DNA from: Persicaria tinctoria
Lineage: Eukaryota > Streptophyta > Magnoliopsida > Caryophyllales > Polygonaceae
NCBI GenBank assembly: GCA_037127255.1
Contig: JBANSL010000019.1
Coordinates: 10,191,001 to 10,255,000, forward strand
Direction of reading: 5' to 3'
Length of the DNA stretch: 64,000 bases
The translations under genes were made by a program, and so were the position numbers. This document shows positions 26,371-38,800 of the stretch, piece after piece (position 1 is the stretch's first letter; the number at the start of each line of letters is the position of its first letter). The notes beneath the pieces are model-generated. The model searched no databases and was not told the DNA's origin. It was given only the letters and a program-made list of their open reading frames with translations.

Positions 26371-26443
26371 GGTGCTCTTTGGTATAGTGGTTTGGAGCAT
26401 TAAAGGGGAGAAACAGTCCCTAGTTCGAAACGCGGAGCCCAAC
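26371..26443 (+). ncRNA. tRNA-like sequence, degenerate
   Basis: The sequence has a D-arm-like TTTGGTATAGTGGTTTGG and a T-arm-like CTAGTTCGAAACG with the spacing of RNA polymerase III A and B boxes, and it ends in GCGGAGCCC. The acceptor and anticodon arms do not pair well, so it is not a working tRNA gene. It may be a terminus of the element that follows, like the tRNA-like ends at 50905 and 52492, or a SINE head. Confidence 0.4.
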
Positions 26444-26894
26444 AACTAATTAATCGCCATTTTGATGTTACATATTTAATTAATTAGAGGAGCGCGTGTG
26501 TGACACTCTTGACATGAGAGTGGGGGAGTCCGGAGCTGGGTTTTTGGCACGCGCCACGTCAGCGGGTCCGAAATTGTTTCCAGCTCTTTTTAATTGACGT
26601 GGACCAATCACATTATTTCTTTGACCAATCAAATCACACACACACACACACAGAGAGAGAGGTTGAGTCATGTGTTTACATCCTTTATTGTGTTTTGTGT
26701 TAACAAAACTCGGCCACCGATTTAATGAAATGGGTGGCTGGGATTATTTAGCAATTTGATTTTTTTTCTTTAATTAAAATCAATGGGGCCCACCTCTTTC
26801 CTTGCCCACTTGCTGAGTTACGTGCGCGTGCGTCTTTTTTTTTTGGTGTTACGTTTTTTGGTGGGGTAATGTTTTTTTTTGTGGTGCACTGTTT

Positions 26895-27395
26895 GAACTA
26901 TTCGATAAGGTAATATTAATTATTCGCTAACTTATACTTATTATTCGTGTGTAAAGAGGAGTTATTTTTTAGATAATAACAAAAGGGTTGGTAAATTTTG
27001 CAACTATTCGCTAGGTTAATAGTAAATATTCGCTAAATTGATCGTTACTATTCCTCTGTAAAGAGGAGTTATCATTTAGATAATAGCAAAAGAGTTGGTC
27101 AATTTTGCAATTATTCGCTAGGTTAATAGTAAATATTCGCTAAATTGATTGTTATTATTCATCTTGGAAAGAGGAGTTATCATTTAGATAATTTTAGATA
27201 AAAGCAAAAAGGTTAGTCAATTTTGCAATTATTCGCTAGGTTAATAGTAAATATTCGCTAAATTGATCGTTATTATTCGTGGATAAAGAGAAGTTATTGT
27301 TTAGATAATAACAAAAGGACTATTCGTTATGTTAATAGTAATTATTCGCTAAATTGATCGTTATTATTCGTCTGTAAATAGGAGTTATCGTTTAT
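26895..27395 (+). repeat. Tandem repeats of about 75-120 bp with ATTCGCTA core
   Basis: About five imperfect copies contain CTATTCGCTAGGTTAATAGT, AATATTCGCTAAATTGATCG and TAAAGAGGAGTTATCATTTA in the same order. Copies become shorter to the right. No protein is encoded. The ATTCGCTAA word is distantly similar to ATTCGGTGAAA of the neighbouring MITE, which may be coincidence. Confidence 0.85.
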
Positions 27396-27639
27396 TACCT
27401 ACACCGATCGACTAGATTCAACAAGTTTCATCAGTATCAACGTACTGGAGTTAATACAAATTAAAAACAAATTGCAAGAGCTCATCCATTAATCCATAAT
27501 CTGTGAAAGATGAAGTTAATCCACTAAGTCAAAGTCAAATCAAAGGCTTAGTTAAATTCAAAGGTCATCATCGCCAACATGAGTCATCGTCACCACCGAA
27601 GGTCATCACATTAAATAGGCTTACTGACGAATACTCTGT

Positions 27640-28130
27640 AAAATCGAAGGCATGCATCTAATTAACCAAATCGCCGACGCCGTCATCGCCAAATCGCCGT
27701 CGGCCTCGTCCTCCGTCAGCCTTCTCTAGCTCCACCATCGTCCTCCTTCAAATCGATGCCGCCTCTTCGCCATCGCCATCGCTGCTTCGCCATCACCTCT
27801 TCGCTGCTTCACCATCTCCATAGCCGCCGCTGGTTGTCGAAACCCTCATCACACCGGATCCTGGCGTGGGAGAGGAAAGGGAGATGGTTATAGCGGCGGC
27901 GATTTTCGAGGATGATGATTGCAGCAGCGACGGTTTCCGACGATGTGCAATTGTTCCTCGGCGGCGGTTTCTCTCGATCTCTTCTTCCTCCCGGAGATGT
28001 GCGATTGCTCCGCGGATGGCGTCACCTAGGGCTCCGGCTACGACGATGCTAGCCATCAGCTACCTCAAATCCAATCTAATTGAGATCGGAGTGGATTGGG
28101 TTGGAGATTTATGGGAAGAATATGGATGAG
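27640..28130. other. GC-rich segment with unassigned open frames
   Basis: The sequence is rich in CATCGCC and GCCGTC words. Open frames of 87 codons occur on both strands (27793-28056 minus and 27866-28129 plus). Neither has a recognised domain, and openness on both strands suggests low-complexity, possibly captured, host DNA. Confidence 0.3.
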
Positions 28131-28297
28131 AGATGGGTTAGGGTTTTTTTTTCAAAACACACGCGCTTGTTATAACATGGGTGTTGATTTGGTATGGGTC
28201 CCACGTCACCTTAATTAAAAAAAAATCAGTAAATTCGTTTAATCTCCACCCTTGATTCATCTCTAATCAATGTTCAGGATTTGTTAACACTGAACAC

Positions 28298-28323
28298 CGT
28301 AAGAGTTGTTAACATTTGATCCA

Positions 28324-28383
<60 letters not shown>

Positions 28384-28411
28384 TGGATCAAATGTTAACA
28401 ACTCGCGCATC
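28298..28411. repeat. Palindrome with about 25-bp perfect arms around a TA tract
   Basis: AGTTGTTAACATTTGATCCA lies left of a TA run (about 28328-28380), and TGGATCAAATGTTAACAACT lies right of it, extended by matching TACTATA/TATAGTA bases. It could form a cruciform. Such a head-to-head arrangement would result if two copies of the same element terminus met at a TA target. The transposase promoter begins about 60 bases to the right. Confidence 0.85.
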
Positions 28412-28470
28412 TACCACGCGCCATCAGTTTTTGCCCACTCGCAAAAGAGCGCGTCATCCCACGCGTCTTG

Positions 28471-28608
28471 TATAAAAGGTGTATTATTTTTTCCTCTCAT
28501 TTTTCTGTTTATCTCCTTTCTTGTTTTCCAAGCTACGAAGACCCCGATTTTCGACCTTTCCTCTCAGATCTGCGACTTTGATCTTCGAATTCCCTCTTCG
28601 AATCATCG
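28471..28608 (+). promoter_or_regulatory. Promoter and leader of the transposase gene
   Basis: TGTATAAAAGG at about 28470-28480 is a good plant TATA box, followed by a pyrimidine-rich stretch (TTTTTTCCTCTCATTTTTCTG) where transcription would start. A leader of about 100 bases precedes the ATG at 28609. It lies just inside the palindrome at 28298-28411, as expected if a terminal repeat drives the transposase. Confidence 0.6.
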
Positions 28609-28799
28609 ATGATAATCGAAGAACTCAAATCTCAAGATGTTGATCGTGAAATAGAGAACATCTTCTCAAATTCTGGAAATCAAAACATGATTAATGGTAT
28701 CGACATATCTGCTGGTGCTGCTGCGCCTTCGATTGAAACAGGTATCAGTAACAACAATGATAACTTATATTTATAATTTTTCTTCCTTCTATTAAATTA

Positions 28800-30229
28800 C
28801 CTCAATTATGATGAACCACTTCCTATTACAAACCTAATTGCAGATATGGATTGAGTTATGATAAACACTATTTGTTGTACATGCTGCACCACATATTATT
28901 GTACCTGCTATGTCTACTTACAATGGTGATTGCATTAATCTTTCATTATCGAAATAATTCATCGATGTTTTACGATTCAGTTGTAAAGAATCATTACTCA
29001 TATATTCATGCTGAACACTCTCCCTGTGAAAATACTGAACCATATGCTATTATATACATATATTGCTTTGTTTTTTATTTAATGAACAGTTGAGGGATGC
29101 TTGGGTTATCATCATACCTATATTGCTTTACTCTGATGAACCACTATCTGATGTTTATATTGAACTTCCTATTTTCCTGAACTGCTCTGTTTATAATGAA
29201 CCAATTCTTGTTGTGGCTGCAAACATCTATCTGCTATTTACAGTGAACCTTTTTTATTTAATGTACAGATGAGGAATGCTTGTTTTATCATCATACATCC
29301 TAGTTGTAATAATGAACCACGTGCTGACCCATTCCTTGACCACCTCCGATTATATACACTGAATCAAATTCAATTATATATACTGAACCACTTCATGATA
29401 TTTACATTGAACCCATCACCAAACTCAATAATTCACAGTTATAAAATTAGAAACACAAATGCTGAACCCATTCTCTATTCTATCTCTGAACCACGTTCTA
29501 AAAATAACTCTGACCCAAACTCAGATTGTCGAACAACCCTCAGTTATATCTCTGAACCACATTATGAAATAACTCTGAACCAACCTCAATAATTCACAGT
29601 TATAAAATTAGACCCACGTGCTGTTGCTAGATCAATGTAACTCTGAACCAAACTCAATAAATCTGAACCCTCAGTTATATCTCTAAACCATTCCATGTTA
29701 TATTCCTGGACTGCTTTGTTTATGTTATTAAGTAGTTGGAAGAAGCTTGTGTTGTCGTACCTCCAAATTACTATGATGTACCACTATATGCTGTGTGAAC
29801 TGAACCACTCTCTGCTATGTACACTGAACTATTTCTACACCGCATTCAGATATGCACACAATCAATTCTCTATTATATATACTGAACCACTTTCTAGTAT
29901 TTTGCAGTGAAACAATTCATGTTATGTTCTTGAACTACTATGTTTTCTTTCTTTTTTTTTTAATTATTGAAGAGTTGGAAATACATGGTAGTGTTGGTAT
30001 ACATCCGAGTTGCACTGATGAACCACTCTCTGCTGTGTAAACTGAATCGTTACTTGACCACTTCCTGTTGTATAAGTGAACCGCTTTGTTCTTGTTTATT
30101 TAACATTTGAAAAATGCTTGTGTTATTATTCATTCTAGATAATGTGATGAACCCCTTTTCGGTATTAGTGTTGAACCACTTCCTTATATGTACACTGAAC
30201 CCCCTCCCTTTTAAATGTGTTCACACAAG
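28800..30229 (+). repeat. Intron 1 filled with dispersed CTGAACCAC motifs
   Basis: Nearly every 25-40 bases a TGAACCA, TGAACCC or close variant occurs, always on the plus strand, often as ATACTGAACCACTT. The spacing is irregular and the filler sequence varies, so it is not a simple tandem repeat. The motif continues in intron 2 (31081-31300), between genes and in introns of the opposite-strand Ulp1 gene, but is rare in exons. Confidence 0.85.
29969..30212 (+). repeat. About 245-bp module, copy 1 of 3
   Basis: The module starts GAGTTGGAAATACATG, runs through ATCCGAGTTGCACTGATGAA and TTATTCATTCTAGATAATGT, and ends TGTACACTGAACCCCCTCCC. Near-identical copies lie at about 34425-34670 and 35376-35620. 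This copy is the 3' end of transposase intron 1; the others are outside any gene. Confidence 0.85.
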
Positions 30230-32884
30230 ATACAAATTACAATGCAAGTCCAGTTGCCACCTTACCACCAGAGGTTGGTCCGCCATCAAAGAAGACTGTT
30301 GTTTTGGAGATATCACCTGGGAATTCAAAATATTGGGTACCAATATGTGATGATCAGTTGAAACCTACTGTAGGGAGCATTTTTAATACTCTTGATGAAG
30401 GTTCAAAGGCATATGAGATGTATGCTTCAATTTGTGGTTTTGACACTAGATACAGCACGCAGTCCAGATCAGGGGGTATTGTACGGTTGAAGTATATTGT
30501 GTGCAACAGAGAAGGTGTGAAAAATGGAAAAAACTCAACAGGAAAAAAGAACACACTGTCGAACAGGTGTGGTTGTAAGGCTAAAATTATTTTCACAAGG
30601 ACAATAGATGGCAAATATAGGGTGAGGGCATTTGAAGAACGCCACACACATGAACTTAGAGATAAGTTTACAGGAAAATTTGCAAAGTCTAACTTCAAGT
30701 TGGAGATGATTCATGGGAAATTTGTGTTAGATTGTGCTCAAACGAAGATTGGTGTTGTTAGAGCTCATAAGCTGTATGAAACAATGATGGGAGGTTATTC
30801 AGAGGCTGCTGCAACTGTTGTCTAGTTCAAAAATTTCAAACGAGATTTGATGGCTTACATGAAAGATTCTGATGCTCAGATGTTGATAAACCGTTTGACA
30901 ACCAAGAAGGAGATGTGCAGTGCATTTTACTTCAACTATGCTGTTGATGAAGAAGACAAATTGAAAATGATATTTTGGGCAGATCCAATATCAAGGAAAA
31001 ATTTCTCTATATATGAAGATGTTGTCATATTTGATTCTACGTACAGAACAAATAGGTGCGTGTTTCCATTAATTATATATTGAACCACTCTTCTAAATGC
31101 TACTGAAGCACTTCCTCCATGTATTGATGAACCACTATCTCTTTTTTTTTAAACAATTATTCTCTCTATCTCTTTTATTGAACCATTTTCTTTTCGTAGT
31201 GAACCATAGTGAACCATAGTGACCCATAGTGACCCATAAACAAATCTCTCTCGTATTATTGAACCATTTTCTTTTCGTAGTGAACCATAGTGAACCATAA
31301 AATCTTATATATGATACAACACTTTTTGATATACATGCTAAGCACTTTTTGATACCTCATGCTAAGGACTATTTATTTATGTACATTGAATAAACCTTAA
31401 ATGTTATGAACAACTATTTGTTGAATGTTTTCAGATATAATATGGTGTTTGCCCCATTCAGTGGTGTAGACAACCACAACAAATGCGTCACATTTGCAGC
31501 TGGTTTGATAGTGAATGAAGATATCTCATCATACTCGTGGATGTTTCAAAATTTTAAAGAGGCAATGGGTGCTGAACCCAGGCTTTTGGTGACTGATCAA
31601 GACCCATCTATGAAGGCTGCAACTAAGTCTATATTACCTACCACAGATCACAGATATTGCATGTGGCATATAATGTGTAAGATACCAGAAAGAGTTGGCA
31701 CCAGTTTAAGCAAATGTTCAGCTTTTAGACAAAAGTTAGATGCTGCAATGTGGAATGATGAAATTGAACCAGAGGAGTTTGAAGAGATGTGGAAATCTAT
31801 TATTGAAGAGTACCAATTAAAAGAGAATGATTGGTTGAGAAATATCTTTAGCATCAGAGAGTCCTGGATTCCAGCGTATAGCAAACATATACCGCTAAGT
31901 CGAGTGGGTAGAACTACGTCAGTTGCAGAATCTCAGAATAAGTTCTTTAAGATGTATACAGATAAGTTCTTCAGTTTGGTTGAGTTACTGATGCATTACA
32001 ATACTGCTATTGAAAGTCAAAGACACAACCAAACTTTGTTGAATATTACTTATCAGACAAAATCTCCAGACATCTTGACTGATTCAGCTATGGAGAAATA
32101 TTGTGCATCAATATTTACATTGCATGCCTTCCGAAAGATTCAGTTGGAGATGAAGGCCAGGTGTCGTGTTATCAATGTTACAGAAACAGAGGAGAAACAT
32201 TTGTTTACTTTAAGAGATGTTTCTGGTATAAAATGCTTTCAAGTTGAATACCAAACTACTACACGGTTCACAAAATGTAATTGTGTCCTGTTTATGAGAG
32301 AAGGTTTACCATGTCGCCATGTTTTCCTAGTATTGAAGGACTTGGGCATAACCAAGTTGCCTGAGAATTTGGTTTTACTGAGATGGACAAAGGACGCGGC
32401 CTTATCTCCAATATTCAAAATTGATGATGTGGTTTTCCAGCAATGTCCACAGATTGATGCATGTAAATCCTTAAGAAGTGAAGTTCTTACAAAGGTCCAT
32501 AATTGCTTGTCATTGATTGATCAGGATGAAGAAAATTTGAAGAAGCTTAGTGATTGGATGGATGTATATATTGATTCAGTGAAAGAGGTGCTTAATCATG
32601 ATGGCCAGCTAGCTGATAGACAGAAACTAATGGAAGATTTTGTTGGTGTAAAAGTTCCAGCTGACGTTGTAGTAAAGGACCCAGTAAAAGCAAGTAATAA
32701 AGGCAGTGGGAAGAGATTGAAAGGGGGAAAAGAGAAGGCAATGGACAAGAAGAAGAAGAAAACAAAAAGAATGTGTAAAGAATGCAACAAACTAGCATTC
32801 CATGACAGCAGAAACTGCAGGAAGATTCAGGCAGAGAAGCAGAAGATGGAAGAGATTAAAAGGGATGCTGGTAATATTTCATAA

Positions 32885-33311
32885 AAAAATTGCAGTTAAG
32901 TTTTCCTTACTGGTGTTAACAATTTGTTATTTTCATTTCTGAGATGAACGTCTATTTCCCAGTTTGATGAACCACATACTATGCTATCTCTGAACATCAT
33001 GTTGAGTGATATTCCTGGACCAATTTTTTGAGTATTTAGCAACACCTGCATGTAGTGTCTGAACCTGTGTTAACTGCGTGAAGTCGGAGATGGAAAAGAT
33101 CACTGAGTCACTTGTTAGATTACAACTGAACCGTATTCTACTATATCCCTGAACAATAACCAAATAATTGTATAAAGTAAATATACTGTATAATAATATT
33201 ACTTTTATTAATTTATATGAAATGAAACATTACATTATATTATAATTTTATAAATTAAGAAAATTAAAATCAAACTGTAAATATTACTTTAAACTAAATA
33301 TTACATTAAAT
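32885..33311. other. Intergenic region between convergent genes
   Basis: The transposase (plus) and the small gene (minus) converge here. The DNA is AT-rich with a few TGAACCA-like motifs (about 32965-33140). No open frame is of note, and both 3' untranslated regions probably lie in it. Confidence 0.5.
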
Positions 33312-33841
33312 TTATAAATGTAAATAATTATTAATTTTTGTGCGCCTGGCTTCCTCCGTACGAACCACTTCTTTCTTGAAGTCCATGTGAATTACTTTCA
33401 ATTCTTCAATCCGTACATCAATTCTTCCTTTTTCGTTGGCCAACTGCAAAGTAGAATTAACACATATGTGTAAAACCCATGTTTTAAATAAACTAACTAC
33501 CAATTTTTTAATTTTACCATATTGGCTTCGTTTGTGTTGCCATTACGAACAGCAACTCCTCGCCTCCTTTCAACATCTGCTTTCTCCCTTAGAGTCATAC
33601 CAAAATGCATATCATGGACATCAGCAGCAGCAGATAGCCTCTCCCTTGTTTCACTAATATTTGTTTCTGCATCTAAATCTAAATAAAACATATGGTATCC
33701 AGGATAGAGGAGGTCATCTAGAATATTCATGTGTTCGTAAATGACTTTCACCCAACTGGCAAGTGCACATTTGTAGTCAGGGACTGCATTGGGAGAAAAT
33801 GAATTTTGGGTAGAAGTGGTGCTTGAATCACTACTCTCCAT
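33312..33841 (-). CDS. Unknown small protein of the inner element (151 residues)
   Basis: Two exons, 33841-33518 (108 codons) and 33443-33312 (43 codons plus stop), join in phase 0 at a GT-AG intron. The N-terminus is Ser/Thr-rich (MESSDSSTTSTQNSF), the middle has an aromatic segment (LDDLLYPGYHMFYLDLD), and the second exon is a charged helix likely to form a coiled coil (ANEKGRIDVRIEELK, then VVRTEEARRTKI). I do not recognise the family. It lies between the transposase and the Ulp1 gene, faces the transposase, and has no stop or frameshift, so it may be a functional accessory gene of the element. Its role is unknown. Confidence 0.6.
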
Positions 33842-35816
33842 TCCAAAAGATGACTTTCCACTAAATCTTTAATATAAGCAAGTGTACTTTACAAATGAAA
33901 AAATCAAGGGTTTATATACAAAAAAAAATTGGAAGTTCAGGGGCAGTTATATACAAGTTACAAAACAGTTTAACACAACAGGTTCCAAAAAAACAGTTGA
34001 ATAAGGATATATACAGTTGTAGAACAATTGTAAATAACTTCTAATTCGTAACTGCAAATTAATTCAAAATTGTTAAAAAAGTTATAGTCCCTGAACTTGT
34101 TAGAGTATTTACTCTGAACCACCTAACCTAATATATTTGCAACAACCTGTTTTTTTTACCGTTCACACAAATTGTTGAACCATCCTCAGTTATATCTCTG
34201 AACCACATACTGAAATAACTCTGAACCAAATTCAATAATTCATAATTATGAAATTAGAAACACATGTTATTGTTAAATATATATTCATCGTTCAAATAAA
34301 TACTAACCCCATTCTCTATTATATCTCTGAACCACGTGTTAAAATAACTCTGAACCAAACTCAAATTGTTGAACCATCCTCAGTTATGTCTCTTAACCAA
34401 ATTCAATAATTCATAATTATTGAACAGTTGGAAATACATGCTAGTGTTATCATACATCCGAGTTGCACTGATGAACCACTCTCTGCTGTGTAAGCTGAAT
34501 CGTTACTTGACCACTTCCTGTTGTATAGGTGAACCACTTTGTTCTTGTTTATTTAACATTTGAAAAATGCTTGTGTTATTATTCATTCTAGATAATGTGA
34601 TGAACCCCTTGTCGGTATTAGTGTTGAACCACTTCCCTATATGTACACTGAACCCCCTCCCTCTTTAAATGTGTTCACACAATATACAAATTACATTGCA
34701 AGTCCAGTTGCCACCTTACCACCAGAGGTTGGTTCCCCCATCGAAGAAGACTGTTGTTTTTGGAGATATCACCAAACTCAATAATTCACAATTATGAATT
34801 TAGAAACAAATGCTGTTGTTAGATCAATATTTGTCGTCCAAAATAAATGCTGAACCACGTGCTAAAATAACTCTGAACCAAACTCAAATTGTTGAACCAT
34901 CCTCGGTTATATCTCTGAACCACATACTGAAATAAATCTGAACCATACTCAATAATTCACAATTGTAAAATTAGAAACACATGCTGTTGTTAGATAAATA
35001 TTCATCGTTCAAATAAATGTTGACCCCATTCTCTATTCTATCTCTGAACCACGTGCTATAAATAACTCTGACACAAACTCAGATTGTTGAACAACCCTTA
35101 GTTATATCTCTAAACCACATTCTGAGATAACTCTGAACCAAACTCAATAATTCACAATTATAAAATTAGAAACACATGCTGTTGTTAGATCAATATTCGT
35201 CGCCCCAAAATAACTGCTGAACCCATTCTCCATTATATCTCTGAACCACGTGCTAAAATAACTCTGAACCAAACTCAATAATTCACAATTGTTTGTTGGC
35301 TAATATAATGCAACTCAAATTGTTGAACCATCCTCAGTTATGTCTCTTAACCAAATTCAATAATTCATAATTATTGAACAGTTGGAAATACATGCTAGTG
35401 TTATCATACATCCGAGTTGCACTGCTGAACCACTCTCTGCTGTGTAAGCTGAATCGTTACTTGACCACTTCCTGTTGTATAGGTGAACCGCTTTGTTCTT
35501 GTTTATTTAACATTTGAAAAATGCTTGTGTTATTATTCATTCTAGTTAATGTGATGAACCCCTTGTCGGTATTAGTTTTGAACAACTTCCCTATATGTAC
35601 ACTGAACTCCCTTCCTCTTTAAACAACTGCTGAACCCATTCTCTATTATATATGCTGAACCACGTGCTAAAATAACTCTGAACCAAACTCAGTAATTCAC
35701 AGCTGTAAACCCAGGAACACATACTATTAGGTATATATTTACCCCAAAATGTATTTAACACATCTACAAGTCTGCCACTGACATATACAGTACCCAAAAT
35801 ACAGTGTTTTTAACCA
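33842..35816 (+). repeat. TGAACCA-rich region with duplicated transposase-intron modules
   Basis: This stretch holds two further copies of the 245-bp module (about 34425-34670 and 35376-35620), blocks of CTCTGAACCAAACTCAATAA and repeats of ACACATGCTGTTGTTAGATC. At about 34680-34770 it carries a broken copy of the start of transposase exon 2 (CAAGTCCAGTTGCCACCTTA, then GAGGTTGGTTCCC). It appears to have grown by repeated local duplication from the intron 1-exon 2 boundary. No intact gene is present. Confidence 0.8.
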
Positions 35817-38800
35817 TTATAGTTTTGGTAACTGTGGGTTGAAGTCCCTAATTTTTGCCAAGATCTCTTCCTTTATCTCATTGATTGAAGACTTGACAAT
35901 TGCTTCCATGTAAAGCTCACGAAGATTAACCAAAGTCATGGTGGAATTCTTTGAAAATCCACTATTCCAGTCTGATCCATTACTTCCCATGTATGTCTCC
36001 ATGTGGCGCATGCAGAAGACACCACAGTCGACGAAGTTGTTGGTTGTTGCCCATTTAAGATCCATCAGGGATGGTTTGGCTTTGTGGATCAGATCAGCTT
36101 TGTACTTCAAATTCTTGAAATCTAAGTACTTACTTAGGAAATTAACCTACATTTAACAGAAACGGTAAAAAACATATAGTTATGCAATGGTTAAAATACT
36201 AAAATGAGATAGAATTATATATGATTAAAAAACTTACAGCAACTCTGGGTATATTGACATATTTACTGCTAAAGGACACTGTGAGCTTCATGTTGTCAAT
36301 AATGTAAACCTCTTTTGCCTTGAAATTGAATGTAATGAGATAAAAGTGCTGTGAGGCTAGGATAGGAAGCATTATCTGTTTATAGTGAATAATAGTATTT
36401 TAAATATAGTTGACATAAAAAAAATATACCCATTTACAATATAATAGCCATTGTTAAAAATACACATACCAAGTCAACCTCAGCCAAGTTTGTTGGGCAA
36501 ACGTCTCTAATGAACTCATCAAATCTATTGCGAAATACATTAAATCTATCTTCTGGTCCAGCAGCAGTGGTTGAAACAACTGTCTCATTCTGTGAAATAA
36601 ATAGATTACACTTGATTAAGATCTAAAACTCCATTATTTTAAAATTTCCTAAGAACTCAATAGACTTATAACACAAGAATTAAACTTACGCTGAGAGTGC
36701 AAGGGCAAAAATATCTTCTGATAGAACCATAGGCCCTATGTGATTCTTCAAAATTTAGTATTTTAGCCCACGCATCAATGATTTGAGCATCAACGTACTG
36801 CTCATATTGTAGTGATTGCATTAGAGCTCGAGGGACAGTCACCCCTTTGTATTGAAAAAAAGCTTCCCTATAATAAACATAAAATTGTTATTAAAATTAA
36901 TAAATTACAATTAAAACAAAATGAAATTAACATCTGATCCACACCCCCGCTGACCCCCCCCATACTATAAATCTCTGAACCACTCTCAACCCAGTTGCAT
37001 CATAAATACCAAAATCTAATCCCAAAAGACCACAACCCAATGAACCACTGAAAACGCTTGGGATAAGTTCCCTGAACCACTCTAAGATTGTGAAGCTGAA
37101 CCAAAACACCAAATAAAAGTATTAGTACAACTTACATCAAATCGTCTCCACAATCTCCAACATATTTGTACACCTTTATGGTAGACCCAATCCTCCTCTT
37201 GTTGGGGTTAACAAATCTATCATAGAAGGGACTTCTCCTTTCTTTTGATGGTAATGCATCCCTTGTTGGCTGAACCCTTTTATTAAAAATTTCTTTTTCT
37301 TTCTTATCCCCCTAAAAATGACAATTTTAACATTAGTAAATGATATAATGTAACCATCTCTATATATATATGATGTATGTATTATTGATTGCAATCAAAC
37401 CTTTATCTCCCATCCAATAACCTAATATCCGCATGCTCTATACAAGTGAATAATTAGTTAATTATTGGGGTGGTATCCACATGGTGCCATACTTTAGTTT
37501 CATTCCAATTAGTTTCTTCTTTGTCCTTCTTTCATCATTAACAAGTTCCATGTCAAATATTTGGGGTTTTCTACGAACCTTTGGCACTGGAATCTTTAAA
37601 ACTGTTTTTTTCTTTGTTTGAGCAGCATCAGCAGGAACATCCTAATACGCAAAATAAAAAAATAAGTATTATTTTCCAGATAAAATATTAATAACAAGAA
37701 TAAAAAAATATGATAAATTACCTTGGATTGTTCAGCTTTTGATGGTGCAGAGTATTGTTGTGCCACTGGTGCCAGATGTTCTTCAAAAACCTGCTAAATT
37801 GAAAAAATGGTATTATAGATTAAATATAAAAACATAAATCCTTAATATATGTATTGAATAAAATGATAAACATAACTAATTATAAAGAATTACTTGTTTA
37901 TATGATGTTTGAACAGACGCAAGAGTAGCTAAATCCTTGAGAGGATTTGAAATAACTGGTTTCTCTATAACTGGCAATTGCTCCTCTAAAACTATCAGGG
38001 CAGTGGTGGGATTTGGAATAACGGGGGGGGTCAAACACTGGCAGATTCCCCTCTAAGACTGGCTGAACAACGGGATGAATAGGAATAATAGTGTTCTCAC
38101 CAACCGGCAGTTTCTCCTCTAAGCCTGGCTGAAAAATGGGGGTAATTTCTTTAACAGGGACCTTCGGATAAGATTTCTCAACAGACTCGAATACTTCTGC
38201 AAATGTTGGTATTTTTTTAGGTGGAGTCAGCCCAAGACTCCATGATGGTTGGTCATGCAATACTCTCTCCATCTCTTGTTTTTTTGCAATAGCAATATCA
38301 ACAATCTGCATTAGTCTATCTAGCTCGGGATTGTTTGCAAATTCATCTGGTGTTGACCTGACTTCAGGAGATGTAGAACTAACAATTCGTATTGCAGCTT
38401 GGTTCATGTAGTCGAGTTCAGGATCCTCGTGTTTCTTCGAAACGGATTCAATTGATATCTCCACTACATTTGATATGGCTTTCGCCAACGAGCACATTGC
38501 AGCAATGTATCTCTCTTTTAGATCCTGATCAAAAGGTAAAAATGTTGTAATGTGCTGGCTTGGTTTCATATATACAAAAAAAAAAATATATACTATTGAA
38601 ATATTAAAAATACTTACTTTTTTACCGGCTCCTTCAAAAAGCGTAGAATGGTTTTTTATTACATCTTCAGAAACATATTCACCCCACCCAGTTATAAATG
38701 ATAGCAAAAATATTGTGTTCGAAAAAAATCAATAATAACATCATTGAAATCCAAATGATTTGTAGAGCTCAAACAAACTCACTCAATCCACTGAATCAAA

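Larger units (their letters stand above)
26690..28329. mobile_element. Probable nested non-autonomous element
   Basis: The left part at about 26700-26790 (TGTTAACAAAACTCGG ... GGTGGCTGGGATTATTTAG ... TTAATTAA) resembles, inverted, the right part at about 28190-28310 (TTAATTAAAAAAAAATCAG ... CTCCACCCTTGATTC ... GTTAACACTGAAC). Exact ends and a target duplication cannot be fixed. The interior holds a tandem repeat (26895-27395) and a GC-rich segment (27640-28130). It would separate the left subterminal array from the transposase promoter of the inner element. Confidence 0.4.
28609..32884 (+). pseudogene. FAR1/FRS-type MULE transposase, three exons, one in-frame stop
   Basis: Exons 28609-28741, 30230-31055 and 31435-32884 join in phase with GT-AG introns (802 codons). 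The N-terminal FAR1 DNA-binding domain (about residues 70-200) shows SKAYEMYASICGF, VCNREG, NRCGCKA and ERHTHEL. The DDE core follows with DVVIFDSTYRTNRY at the exon 2/3 join, FAPFSGVDNH, LVTDQDPSMKAA and HRYCMWHI. The C-terminal SWIM zinc finger is KCNCVLFMREGLPCRHVF. A basic tail (GSGKRLKGGKEKAMDKKKKK) precedes a zinc-knuckle-like CKECNKLAFHDSRNC. The only damage is TAG at 30823-30825 in exon 2. Intron 1 (1.49 kb) is full of TGAACCA motifs. The role would be cutting and joining MULE ends in the nucleus. A domesticated FRS gene is less likely given its place inside terminal repeats. Confidence 0.9.

Noticed and set aside
28609..32884. A domesticated host FAR1/FRS transcription factor gene
   Set aside because: The gene has an in-frame stop, lies between transposon termini next to Ulp1-type transposon genes, and its introns are made of the element's own motif; a transposase is the simpler reading.
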